Source: Clostridiales bacterium (GTDB lineage: Bacteria; Bacillota; Clostridia; Lachnospirales; WQUN01). Taken from it: a stretch of 32,886 nt of DNA. A program made the translations under genes and the position numbers. A model generated the notes under the pieces. The model was not told where the DNA came from and searched no databases. It was given only the letters and a program-made list of their open reading frames with translations. The stretch covers positions 1-32,886 of the forward strand of contig JAISWA010000014.1 in assembly GCA_031271275.1 (NCBI GenBank). The letters are read 5' to 3'. Of this stretch, positions 8,256-16,519 are shown one piece after another; position 1 is the first letter of the stretch, and every line of letters starts with the position of its first letter.

Positions 8256-9188
8256 ATGAAACTGATTTTTTTCGGTACTCCGGATTTCGCGGCGGTCATT
8301 TTAAAGGCGCTGCTTCCGGCGCATCAGGTGCTCGCGGTGGTGACCCAACCCGACCGACCCAAAGGACGCGGCCACGCGGTGCAATTTTCGCCGGTAAAGG
8401 TATTGGCGGCGGATAATAACCTGCCCGTACATCAGCCGGAAACACTCCGCGGCGTTTCGATACGGGAAATTTTAGCGGAATACGGCGCGGACGCGTTTAT
8501 TGCGGCGGCATACGGGCTGCTGCTTCCGCCAAAGATTCTCGCGCTGCCGAAGCACGGCTGCCTGTGCGTGCACGCCTCGCTGCTTCCCAAATACCGGGGC
8601 GCGGCGCCTATGCAGTACGCTATTTTAAACGGCGACACGGTTACGGGCGTTACGATTATGCAGATGGACAAGGGCATGGATACCGGGGATATGGTTTTGC
8701 AGCGCAGGCTTCCCATACTTCCGGGCGAGCGTTTGCCGGGTTTGCACGACCGTATGGCGGCGCTCGGGGCGGAGTGCATACTGGAAACGCTTTCGCAAAT
8801 CGAAAACGGCACGGCGGAACGCACGCCGCAGGACAACCGCCTCGCGACTTACGCGCCCATGATTTCCAAAGAGGACGGGCATATAGACTGGGGCAAAACT
8901 TCCGCGCAGGTCATGAATGTGATTCGCGCGACGGACCCGTGGCCCGGGGCGTACACCCTGTATCAGGGACAAGCCCTGAAGGTTTGGGAATGCGAGCCGC
9001 TAAGCGGCGGCAATAATACCGGCGAGCCGGGAACGGTTTTGCGGTCGGACGCGCGAAGCGGTCTGCTGATTAAAACCGGCGACGGGGTTATGAAAGTGTT
9101 GGAAGTGCAGGCCGTCGGAGGCAAACGCATGGCGGCGGCGGATTATTTGCGCGGGCATCCGGTGGAAGCCGGGGCGAAACTCGCGTAA
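8256..9188 (+). CDS. fmt: Methionyl-tRNA formyltransferase with atypical active-site residue
   Basis: Transfers a formyl group from 10-formyl-tetrahydrofolate to initiator Met-tRNA; 310 residues. The start chosen is the ATG at 8256, giving the usual MKLIFFGTPDFA; a GTG at 8250 overlapping the def stop would add two residues. The folate-binding region holds HASLLPKYRGAAPMQ (106-120) and the DTGD at 142-145; the C-terminal tRNA-binding domain has ATDPWPGAYTL. The catalytic triad of this family is Asn-His-Asp. H106 and D142 are present, but the Asn two residues before the His is Cys104 here (GCLCVHASL instead of the common GCINVHASL). Confidence 0.95.
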   Translation: MKLIFFGTPDFAAVILKALLPAHQVLAVVTQPDRPKGRGHAVQFSPVKVLAADNNLPVHQPETLRGVSIREILAEYGADAFIAAAYGLLLPPKILALPKHGCLCVHASLLPKYRGAAPMQYAILNGDTVTGVTIMQMDKGMDTGDMVLQRRLPILPGERLPGLHDRMAALGAECILETLSQIENGTAERTPQDNRLATYAPMISKEDGHIDWGKTSAQVMNVIRATDPWPGAYTLYQGQALKVWECEPLSGGNNTGEPGTVLRSDARSGLLIKTGDGVMKVLEVQAVGGKRMAAADYLRGHPVEAGAKLA

Positions 9189-9232
9189 TCGCGTGGGATG
9201 AAATGACATTATATTAATAGGAGGCTTTTAAA

Positions 9233-10096
9233 ATGGTGGTAAACGCGAAGGAAATGATTCAAAAGGCAAACCGGGGGCATTACGCGGTGGCGCAGATCAA
9301 CATCAATAACTTGGAGTGGACCAAGGCGGCGCTGCTTACCGCGCAGGAGTTAAACAGCCCGGTAATACTCGGGGTTTCGGGAGGCGCGGGCAAATACATG
9401 ACGGGCTTTAGCACCGTCGCCGCCATGGTGCGCGCGATGGACGATTCCCTCGGCATCACCGTTCCGGTGGCGCTTCACCTTGACCACGGCGGTTATGAAG
9501 AAAGCCTCGCCTGCGTAAAAGCCGGGTTCTCGAGCATTATGTTTGACGGAAGCCATTTCGCCTTCGAGGAGAACATGGCAAAGACGGCGGAGTTGGTGAA
9601 ATTAGCCCACGAGAACGGGATGACCATCGAAGCGGAAGTGGGAAGCATCGGCGGCGAAGAAGACGGCGTCGTGGGCATGGGCGAGGTAGCGAGCCCCGAG
9701 GAATGCAAAAAAATCGCCGACCTCGGCGTGGATTTCCTCGCGGCGGGCATCGGGAATATTCACGGCGTATACCCCGCCAACTGGAAGGGGCTCGACTTTG
9801 CCACGCTTGAGCGCATTCACGAAATCACCGGAGGCATCCCGTTGGTGCTGCACGGCGGCACAGGCATCCCCGCGGAGATGATACAAAAAGCGATTTCACT
9901 CGGCGTTTCCAAAATAAACGTCAACACCGAATGTCAACTTTCCTTCGCGGCTGCCACGCGGAAATACATCGAAGACGGGAAAGACAAGCAGGGCAAGGGC
10001 TTCGACCCGCGCAAGCTGCTCGCCCCCGGCTTTGAGGCGATTAAGGTTACGGTACGTGAAAAGTTGGAGTTGTTCGGTTCGGCGGGGAAGGCGTAA
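9233..10096 (+). CDS. fba: Class II fructose-bisphosphate aldolase
   Basis: Zinc aldolase of 287 residues, most likely splitting fructose-1,6-bisphosphate into two triose phosphates. Landmarks are the catalytic Asp84 and zinc ligand His85 (HLDHGGYEE), DGSHFAFEENMAKT (105-118), EAEVGSIGGEEDGVVG (133-148), zinc ligands H177 (GNIHGVYP) and H207 (LVLHGGTGIP), and KINVNTEC. It has an excellent AGGAGG and follows fmt by 44 bases without a visible terminator, so it may share that transcript. Tagatose-bisphosphate aldolase (GatY/KbaY) has the same fold; the length and motifs fit FBA better. Confidence 0.92.
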   Translation: MVVNAKEMIQKANRGHYAVAQININNLEWTKAALLTAQELNSPVILGVSGGAGKYMTGFSTVAAMVRAMDDSLGITVPVALHLDHGGYEESLACVKAGFSSIMFDGSHFAFEENMAKTAELVKLAHENGMTIEAEVGSIGGEEDGVVGMGEVASPEECKKIADLGVDFLAAGIGNIHGVYPANWKGLDFATLERIHEITGGIPLVLHGGTGIPAEMIQKAISLGVSKINVNTECQLSFAAATRKYIEDGKDKQGKGFDPRKLLAPGFEAIKVTVREKLELFGSAGKA

Positions 10097-10178
10097 GCAT
10101 TAGTATTACAGCTGCCGATTCACGATTTTTGCGAAGCGTCAAATGAGGGCAGTGAGCGAGCCAAAGTATTAGAGCGTG

Positions 10179-10283
10179 TTCCCACAACGGAAGCAGCCCG
10201 ATTGATGAGACGATTTTACGCCGGTCGATGACAAAGAATGGCGTAAAATCGACCATAAAGAGGGCTGTTTCCGGTAGTGGGAA
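10179..10283. repeat. Long imperfect inverted repeat (hairpin element)
   Basis: Two nested arms face each other. Outer arms are 10179-10199 and 10262-10283, with 19 Watson-Crick matches, one G-T and one bulge. Inner arms CGATTTTACGCC (10211-10222) and GGCGTAAAATCG (10240-10251) are perfect. A 17-base loop (10223-10239) closes it, and about ten unpaired bases lie on each side between the arms. It fills the gap between convergent fba and nitroreductase. No open frame or transposase is inside. It could be a MITE-like element or a bidirectional terminator, though no clear T-tract flanks it. The rest of the 10097-10304 gap shows nothing else. Confidence 0.75.
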
Positions 10284-10304
10284 TGCCTTAAATGAAGCCG
10301 AATA

Positions 10305-10868
10305 TTACGAAGATGGATAAAAATAAACCCTGTTTTCATACCGGTCGTCCTGTTCAACCGCGTCCCCTTCAATGCCATACCCGAGCAGTACGGAAGCGCA
10401 GGGCTTATACCCTTCCGGAATTAGCAGCTCTTTCAGCCACTGTTCCCGCTCCGCTCCGTGAAACGCGAATAGGGGGAAATACGCCCAACATGAACCGACG
10501 CCCAACGACTTCGCCGCAATCAGCATGTTCTGGATGGACGCGCCGCACACCGCTTCGTATTGGATGGAACTTTCGTTTCCCGAAACGATAACGACGGTGG
10601 GCGCGCCGTATGTACCGTCAAACCCGGGCGTGGAAAACAAGTTCCGCTGAAAATCGCCCAGTTTTATCCCTTCCGCAATAGCCGACCGGTTAAGGCGGTC
10701 TATCACAGCCCTGTCGCGTATCACCGTAAAGCACCGGGAATCCGGCGAAACATACGGTGCTTGCTGACCGGCTTTCAATATTGCCGTGAGCATTTCCCCC
10801 GGGATGACATCGGGTTTATACGCGCGGACGCTTCGGCGCGAGGCAATGGCGTTTAATACTTCGTTCAA
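10305..10868 (-). CDS. Nitroreductase family protein
   Basis: FMN-dependent oxidoreductase fold, 187 residues. The N-terminus AIASRRSVRAYKPDVIPGEML is the typical nitroreductase opening with FMN-contacting Arg residues. The middle has YGAPTVVIVSG, and CGASIQNMLIAAKSLGVGSCW is the conserved helix before the second FMN-binding region. It ends with VLLGYG and a short tail. The substrate is unknown. The only start keeping the conserved N-terminus is a TTG at 10868, with AAAGG upstream. It lies 49 bases downstream of the DUF2461 gene on the same strand, so the two may be co-transcribed. Confidence 0.9.
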   Translation of the reverse strand: MNEVLNAIASRRSVRAYKPDVIPGEMLTAILKAGQQAPYVSPDSRCFTVIRDRAVIDRLNRSAIAEGIKLGDFQRNLFSTPGFDGTYGAPTVVIVSGNESSIQYEAVCGASIQNMLIAAKSLGVGSCWAYFPLFAFHGAEREQWLKELLIPEGYKPCASVLLGYGIEGDAVEQDDRYENRVYFYPSS

Positions 10869-10917
10869 AATAATCCCGACCTTTACGAAGTTATTTTCTA
10901 TCTAACGCGGAAACCGT

Positions 10918-11613
10918 CTACCGCGCGCTTACCGGCGGCGGGTCTGAATCCAACGTGATGAAGTAATCGTACAGCGGCATCAGAAACGCGTACCCTGCCG
11001 CAAGGCGGTTTACCAGTTCCGGAGAAAATAATTCCTCACTGTGTGCTTGCTCATGTATGAGCGAAAAGGTTTTCTTGTTGTACCACGCCTCCGTTTTTTC
11101 TGACGGAGCGGCTTTCTTGCGGGCATATTCGGCGCCGTTAAGCGCAAATTCATGCTGCTTTTCAAGCGGCGCGATGAGTTTTTCAAACGCCTTCGGGTTT
11201 TTATCCATTCTCGTCCGCAGTTTCGCCATCGTTTCAGCGCGGGCGGAATAATACCCCAAGCCGTAACTCCAGTTGTCGTGCGAGAGCTCAAACCAGAAAA
11301 CGGGCGTGCTTGTCCAGTCCGCGTCAGCGTTTGACGGGCGCTCTATGGAAAACCACAGGTTGGTCCTGTACGGCTCGCCGCCCTTCACGCGGCGCGCGTC
11401 CTTGTAAATGCGCGACACCTTATGGATAAACCCGCGTCCGCCAAAGTCCGCGTTTATCCGCTCAAAAACCTCACGCCCCAACGCCTTCATAGGCATTTGA
11501 AGTTCGCGGACAAAGCCGTCCTTATGCGCTTCAAACCATTCTTTGTTATTGTTAAAGCGCAGATTCCACAAAAATTCCAGTGTTGCCGGTGAAAAGCCCT
11601 CGAAGGCTGTCAT
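10918..11613 (-). CDS. DUF2461 family protein
   Basis: Protein of 231 residues matching the DUF2461 (TIGR02453) pattern: an opening FEGFSPATLEFLWNLRFNNNKEWFEAHK split over two stretches, the basic stretch HKVSRIYKDARRVKGGEPYRTN, then SPATPVF-like WFELSHDNWSYGLGYY. No biochemical function is established for the family. No signal peptide or membrane segment is visible. The start ATG is supported by AAGGAG. It is divergent from xylulokinase and upstream of the nitroreductase. Confidence 0.85.
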   Translation of the reverse strand: MTAFEGFSPATLEFLWNLRFNNNKEWFEAHKDGFVRELQMPMKALGREVFERINADFGGRGFIHKVSRIYKDARRVKGGEPYRTNLWFSIERPSNADADWTSTPVFWFELSHDNWSYGLGYYSARAETMAKLRTRMDKNPKAFEKLIAPLEKQHEFALNGAEYARKKAAPSEKTEAWYNKKTFSLIHEQAHSEELFSPELVNRLAAGYAFLMPLYDYFITLDSDPPPVSAR

Positions 11614-11685
11614 CTCGCGTTCTTCTCCTTTTCAAAATTTTATATCCGCTTCAGCCGTTCGATTATGAGCGTTAAAATAAATTCC

Positions 11686-11714
11686 TTGCCATATTTCAAG
11701 CGTTTCATTATAAC
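11686..11714 (+). promoter_or_regulatory. Sigma-A-type promoter for xylulokinase
   Basis: TTGCCA (11686-11691), 17-base spacer, TATAAC (11709-11714), about 80 bases before the xylB start. The spacer and -10 contain the direct repeat TTTCA-AGCG-TTTCA. No other clear signal was seen in the 181-base gap except the short palindrome listed separately. Confidence 0.65.
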
Positions 11715-11744
11715 ATACTGTGACTGCCCGGTCATTTCCGTGCG

Positions 11745-11761
11745 AGATAAAAGTATTATCT
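11745..11761. promoter_or_regulatory. Short palindrome between promoter and xylB start (possible operator)
   Basis: AGATAA, five bases, TTATCT form a perfect inverted repeat about 30 bases downstream of the predicted -10. The position would suit a repressor operator in the leader. Six-base arms occur by chance fairly often, so this is only a candidate. Confidence 0.3.
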
Positions 11762-11794
11762 TATTTATAGCGAATCAGCTTTGGAGGCAACGCC

Positions 11795-13318
11795 ATGGGC
11801 TTTCTTTTAGGAATTGATATCGGTACTTCCGGCACAAAAGCGGTTTTGTACGATGAATCAGGAGTCCCGCGGGCTAAAAAGACGGTGGAATACCCCCTGT
11901 CGCAGCCTCAAAACGGTTGGGCGGAGCAGAACCCCGACGATTGGTGGAGGGCTGCGGTTGAGGGTATTAAATTTGTGCTTGAAACAAGCGGGGTTCCTTC
12001 CGCCGGGGTTGCCGGAATCGGCCTGTCGGGACAGATGCACGGGCTTGTCATGCTCGACAAAGACGGGAAGGTGTTGCGCCCTTCCATCATTTGGTGCGAC
12101 CAGCGCACCGCGAAAGAATGCGAGCAAATAAACCGGGCGCTTGGCGCAGAAAACGTCATTGCCATAACCGCGAACCCGCCCATGACCGGATTCACCGCAA
12201 GCAAAATCTTATGGGTTCGGAACAACGAGCCGGAGGTTTATGAAAAATGCGCGCATATCCTTTTGCCGAAAGATTATATCCGGTACAGGCTGACGGGGGA
12301 ATTTGCCACGGAAGTAAGCGACGCAAGCGGTATGCAGCTGATGGATATTTCCAGGCGGACATGGAGCGCCACGGTGCTTGAGAAGCTTTGCATAGACAAG
12401 GCGCTGCTGCCCTCCATGCACGAAAGCCCGGATATCACAGGGCGGGTACAGGCATCCGCCGCGAAAGAAACCGGGCTTGCCAAGGGTACCCTCGTTGTCG
12501 GCGGGGCGGGAGACAACGCCGCCGCGGCTGTTGGCACCGGCGTTGTGCGGGAGGGAAGGGCGTTCACTACCATCGGTTCCTCCGCCGTCGTTTACGCTGT
12601 CAGCGATAACGTGAGAATTGACGGTAAAGGCCGCGTTCACGGGTTATGCGCCAGTGTGCCGGGGAAGTGGACGGTGATGAGCTGTACGCAGGGCGCGGGG
12701 TTAAGTTTGAAATGGCTGCGCGATACGGTTTGCGTTCCCGAAATCGGGCAGGCGGATCGGCACGGCGTTAATCCATACGATGTCATGGGTGAAATGGCGG
12801 AAAGAATCCCGATAGGCGCGGAACGTTTAATCTTTCTGCCTTACCTTATGGGGGAGCGAAGCCCCCACCCCGACCCGAATTGCAGAGGGGTGTTCTTCGG
12901 GCTTTCCGCCATGCACCAACGCGCGCATTTGATACGCGCCGTTATGGAGGGCGTTGCTTTTTCGCAGGGGGAATGCGTAGAGGTGTTCCGTGAAACGGGC
13001 GTGCCTGTTTCCGACATGGTGATAACCGGGGGCGGAGGAAGAAGCGCGTTATGGCGTCAAATGCTCGCGGATATCTATAACTGCCCCGTAAACACGCTTT
13101 CGTCTGAGGAAAGCGGCACGCTTGGCGCGGCAATGCTCGCGGGCGTGGGCGCCGGAATATTTTCCGGCGTGGAACAGGCGGCTGACGCCATCGTAAAAAA
13201 GGAAAACACGGTTCTTCCAAACGGGGACGCCGCCGCCGCGTACATGCCTTATTACCGCCTGTACCAGAAATTATACCGCGCGCTGAAAGCGGGTTTTGAC
13301 GAATTGGCGGTTATTTGA
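11795..13318 (+). CDS. xylB: Xylulokinase (FGGY family)
   Basis: Phosphorylates D-xylulose to xylulose-5-phosphate for entry into the pentose phosphate pathway; 507 residues, full length. It has the N-terminal phosphate-binding DIGTSGTKAVL (8-18) and GLSGQMHGLVMLD (76-88), the xylulokinase-type sugar site. Also seen are IIWCDQRT, the catalytic-base region GGAGDNAAAAVGTG with D240, GERSPHPDPNCRGVFFGLS, and the C-terminal ATP-binding ITGGGGRSALWRQMLADIY. TTGGAGG precedes the ATG. It has its own promoter and no xylose isomerase is in the window. Its stop lies 8 bases from the end of the convergent mannosidase. Another FGGY sugar kinase specificity is possible but GQMHG strongly favours xylulokinase. 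Confidence 0.92.
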   Translation: MGFLLGIDIGTSGTKAVLYDESGVPRAKKTVEYPLSQPQNGWAEQNPDDWWRAAVEGIKFVLETSGVPSAGVAGIGLSGQMHGLVMLDKDGKVLRPSIIWCDQRTAKECEQINRALGAENVIAITANPPMTGFTASKILWVRNNEPEVYEKCAHILLPKDYIRYRLTGEFATEVSDASGMQLMDISRRTWSATVLEKLCIDKALLPSMHESPDITGRVQASAAKETGLAKGTLVVGGAGDNAAAAVGTGVVREGRAFTTIGSSAVVYAVSDNVRIDGKGRVHGLCASVPGKWTVMSCTQGAGLSLKWLRDTVCVPEIGQADRHGVNPYDVMGEMAERIPIGAERLIFLPYLMGERSPHPDPNCRGVFFGLSAMHQRAHLIRAVMEGVAFSQGECVEVFRETGVPVSDMVITGGGGRSALWRQMLADIYNCPVNTLSSEESGTLGAAMLAGVGAGIFSGVEQAADAIVKKENTVLPNGDAAAAYMPYYRLYQKLYRALKAGFDELAVI

Positions 13319-13326
13319 AGAATATA

Positions 13327-16300
13327 TCAGCGCGGAACATATTTGTATGTTTTAATTTCATACGGTTTTATTTCCCACGGGGTTTCGGAACCGGCGGGGA
13401 TTTCGGACAGGACGCGCTCAAGCAAATCGCATTCGTAAATTTTTTCCGCCTTAAAACCGGCGCTGACGGTAAACTTCGCGTCCATATTAAACGCCTCGTA
13501 TAGCCTGACGATGATTCCGCCGCCGTCCTCGGCTTTTTTTACGCTTTCGAGAAAAACGTTCTCCGCGTCTGTCTGGAAAAGGGAAAACGCCGCAGGTCCT
13601 TTCCCCCGCCCGTTCAGCCAAACCGTAAACGGCGGGTCGTTGAGCTTATACCCTTCTTGAACCGTGCCGCCTTCCGCGAACCCTTTCAGATGCGGGAACA
13701 GGGAATAGGTAAACGTATGACGGCACCGGTCGGCTTCCGTGTTAGGATAGTCGGGGGATTTTAACAGGGTCAGCCGCAGGTTTCCGCCCGCAATATCGTA
13801 CCCGTACTTGCAGTCGTTAAGCAGGCTGACACCCCGGTCGCCCTGGGAGAGGTCCGCCCACTTGTGGCCGCAGACTTCGAAGCGCGCGCTGTCCCAGTTT
13901 GTGTTCCGATGGGTCGGTCTGGAAATATTCCCGAAGGGGATATCATAAACGGCGTGTTCGGAATGAATACTGACCGGGAATAAAACTTTGAGCATCACAT
14001 GGGTTTCCCGCCAGTCTATTACGGTGGCAAAATCGATACGGGGCGAGCGGGCGTACAGGATGATATCCTGCTTTACGCGGGATTGCATAAAGCTTTTTTC
14101 CACGCGCACCACGGTCCTGACCGGGCCGCTTTCAATAATTTCAACACGGTCCGCCGTGTTAAGCTCCCGCGTCTTTTCCTCAAAATGAGGCGCGATATCC
14201 CAGGCGTCGTTCCAACAATAGGGCAGGTCGTCGAAGGCTTGCAGCACATTTCCCCTGCCGCGCAAAACTTCGCGGCAGGAGCGTTTGTCGTAAAGGCTGT
14301 CGAGCGCGCCGGCGGCGTCTACGGTCACGCGGAAAAAAGGCGTTTCGAGGGTAACCGTTTGGTTGGCGGGGTCGCCGCTTGCGGATATTTTTTCGCCGTC
14401 GGGCGTTCCGGCGGCGCGTCTTACCGCCAAAGTTTTGTATCCTTTTGCGGGAATATTTTCCGCGTAAAAAATAATTTTGCCGTCATAGGTCTTTTGCGCG
14501 GGGCTGTCCCCGATTGTTGCCGAATCAAGCCCTTCCGGCGGGTTTTCAACCACCGCTTCCCCGGTGTAAGGGAAACTCAGCGCGTTAAACACCGCGCATT
14601 CTTCAAGGTTTCCGGTCGCCGGGCAACCTTCGGAGGAAAGAAAAGCGCGTTTCTTTTCGCTCCTTAGTATTGCCGCCGCCGCTTCTTTTAAAATTTCGCC
14701 CCCGTCCTTCAAAACTTCCTCATACTCCCTGCGGGAAACCTCATAAACCGCTTTAACGCTCGAGCCGGGCAAAATATCGTGGAACTGGTTAAGCAATACT
14801 TTTTCCCAGTTCTTGCGCAGGCGCTCCGCCGGGTATGCCGCGCCCGCCATTATTTCCGCAAGTACGGAAAACATTTCCGCGTCCTGGAGCAAAAATTCGC
14901 ATTTCCGGTTGTACCGTTTGTTCGCCGCCATCGTGGTATAGGTTCCCCGGTGGTATTCCAAATAAAGTTCCCCCGTCCAAGCCGGAAGCCGCGCGCCCGC
15001 CTTCGTTTCCGCCTCCGCCGCGCGGAAAAAATCCCCCGCCTTCCCAAAGCGTACAGTTGGGTTTCCGGGTATACCCCGCGCCATGCGCACGCCCGCCTCC
15101 AACATGTCCTCCGTCGGCCCGCCGCCCGCGTCGCCCCACCCGAAGGGGACCAACACATGGCTTGCGATATTTTTCTGCTTAAAGTCGTCCCACACTTCCT
15201 TAACGGGTTTTGGCCCCAGATACGCGGCGTGATGAAGGGTAAAGCACGAGAAAATCTCCGTGCCGTCAATCCCCCGCCACATAAATAAATCATAGGGCAT
15301 TTTGTTCGTGTCGTTCCAACTCAATTTGGTGGTGCCGAAATAATCCACCCCGGCGAGTTTTAAAATCTGCGGCAGCGAACCCGTAAACCCGAAACTATCC
15401 GGCAACCAAAGTATTTTTGAATCCACGCCAAATTCCTCGCGGAAAAATTGCTTGCCGTACAGCAACTGCCGCGCAAGAGATTCCCCCGACGGGATGTTGC
15501 AATCCGGCTCCACCCACATGGCGCCTTCGGGTTCCCATCGGCCCCCCTCGACTTTTTTGCGGACCTTTTCAAAAATCTCCGGGAAGTCCTCTTTCACGAA
15601 GCGGTAAACCAAGGGCTGACCGCACATAAATTGATATTCCGGATAAAGTTCCATCAATTCAAGGTGCGTGGTAAAAGTACGCGCCGCCTTTCGGCGGGAG
15701 TCCTCCACCGTCCACAGCCACGCCAAATCCAGATGGGTATGACCGGGGCACCAGGCGGTATAAGGCTCGGTATTTCCCTTCCCGTAAATTTCCCCCGCGA
15801 TCAGTTCCCGCGCTTCTTCCGCGGTGCGGTAAAAGGACGGGCCAAGAGGCTTGCGCATGTCCAAAAGATTGGCGGCTTCGTTCAGGGCGTTAAGCAGCAG
15901 ATGCCGGCGCTTGTTCTCCGGCGGAAGCAAAAGGGCGGCGTCGAGTACGGTTTTGATATCGTAGTACAAAGCTTGTGCGTCCCTGTCTTCGGAAATGATG
16001 TCGATTTCCATTCCCGTCAAAATTTCTTTTACGCCGGAAAATCCCTGAATACAAATATCAAAAATCTCCCCTGCCCTCGCGCTTGCGGAAAGCCGGACGG
16101 TTTCATGCCACAAGTCCATGCCCCGCTTCACCCTGCCGTTCACATAGACAAGGTACTGAGGCCCGCCGGGGTACCATTCCCCTTCCCTGCCGGTGCGTAT
16201 TTTAAACAACACCGGGCGGCGTTCAAGCTCAGGCGGCACGGTGTGGGAAAAACGGAACCAGCGTATACTATCGACCGTTCCCCACCGGTCGTAGCGGTCA

Positions 16301-16446
16301 AAGTCCCGCCAGTCGCCGCCCAAGGCGGAAATATCGTCCGTCCGCGCGTCTTGGTATAAACAGCCGGGCAGCCGCTCCACCGTCGGGTACAGGTATTTTT
16401 CCAACTCAAATAAAATTCTGTTAAGCCTGTCGGGAATCCAATCCAT
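13327..16446 (-). CDS. Alpha-mannosidase, GH38
   Basis: Glycoside hydrolase family 38 enzyme of 1039 residues that removes alpha-linked mannose. The catalytic (beta/alpha)7 domain shows zinc ligands H236 and D240 in CPGHTHLDLAWLW, the nucleophile D350 in ILWLPDSFGF, and GGRWEPEGAMWVEPDCNIPSGES nearby (302-323, in two stretches). It is followed by the three-helix bundle and large C-terminal beta domains; an N-terminal beta domain precedes the core. There is no signal peptide, so it works in the cytoplasm on imported glycans. AAAGGCGG precedes the ATG, which lies only 17 bases after an intrinsic terminator. It is the last gene of the minus-strand transport block. Confidence 0.95.
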   Translation of the reverse strand: MDWIPDRLNRILFELEKYLYPTVERLPGCLYQDARTDDISALGGDWRDFDRYDRWGTVDSIRWFRFSHTVPPELERRPVLFKIRTGREGEWYPGGPQYLVYVNGRVKRGMDLWHETVRLSASARAGEIFDICIQGFSGVKEILTGMEIDIISEDRDAQALYYDIKTVLDAALLLPPENKRRHLLLNALNEAANLLDMRKPLGPSFYRTAEEARELIAGEIYGKGNTEPYTAWCPGHTHLDLAWLWTVEDSRRKAARTFTTHLELMELYPEYQFMCGQPLVYRFVKEDFPEIFEKVRKKVEGGRWEPEGAMWVEPDCNIPSGESLARQLLYGKQFFREEFGVDSKILWLPDSFGFTGSLPQILKLAGVDYFGTTKLSWNDTNKMPYDLFMWRGIDGTEIFSCFTLHHAAYLGPKPVKEVWDDFKQKNIASHVLVPFGWGDAGGGPTEDMLEAGVRMARGIPGNPTVRFGKAGDFFRAAEAETKAGARLPAWTGELYLEYHRGTYTTMAANKRYNRKCEFLLQDAEMFSVLAEIMAGAAYPAERLRKNWEKVLLNQFHDILPGSSVKAVYEVSRREYEEVLKDGGEILKEAAAAILRSEKKRAFLSSEGCPATGNLEECAVFNALSFPYTGEAVVENPPEGLDSATIGDSPAQKTYDGKIIFYAENIPAKGYKTLAVRRAAGTPDGEKISASGDPANQTVTLETPFFRVTVDAAGALDSLYDKRSCREVLRGRGNVLQAFDDLPYCWNDAWDIAPHFEEKTRELNTADRVEIIESGPVRTVVRVEKSFMQSRVKQDIILYARSPRIDFATVIDWRETHVMLKVLFPVSIHSEHAVYDIPFGNISRPTHRNTNWDSARFEVCGHKWADLSQGDRGVSLLNDCKYGYDIAGGNLRLTLLKSPDYPNTEADRCRHTFTYSLFPHLKGFAEGGTVQEGYKLNDPPFTVWLNGRGKGPAAFSLFQTDAENVFLESVKKAEDGGGIIVRLYEAFNMDAKFTVSAGFKAEKIYECDLLERVLSEIPAGSETPWEIKPYEIKTYKYVPR

Positions 16447-16463
16447 ACTATCCGCCTTTACAT

Positions 16464-16496
16464 AAAAACCGGGGGCTGTTTCGCGGCAGCCCCCGG
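16464..16496 (-). terminator. Intrinsic terminator between secreted protein and alpha-mannosidase
   Basis: On the minus strand CCGGGGGCTG, an eight-base loop and CAGCCCCCGG form a perfect ten-pair GC-rich stem, followed directly by TTTTT. It ends 17 bases before the mannosidase start codon, so there is no room for a promoter between it and that gene. Confidence 0.88.
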
Positions 16497-16519
16497 CAGT
16501 TTATTAGAAAAAACAGGGC

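Noticed and set aside
10097..10304. Insertion sequence or tRNA in the gap after fba
   Set aside because: No transposase frame, no target duplication seen and no cloverleaf; only the inverted-repeat element can be supported.
11696..11712. Possible catabolite-responsive (cre) site near the xylB promoter
   Set aside because: TGAAACGCTTGAAA is close in look, but the central CG is shifted by one base from the cre consensus, so it does not qualify.
15448..16359. 303-codon open frame on the + strand inside the alpha-mannosidase gene
   Set aside because: Antisense shadow of a clear GH38 gene; Arg/Pro/Gly-rich translation without domains. GC-rich codon use makes long open antisense frames common in this window.
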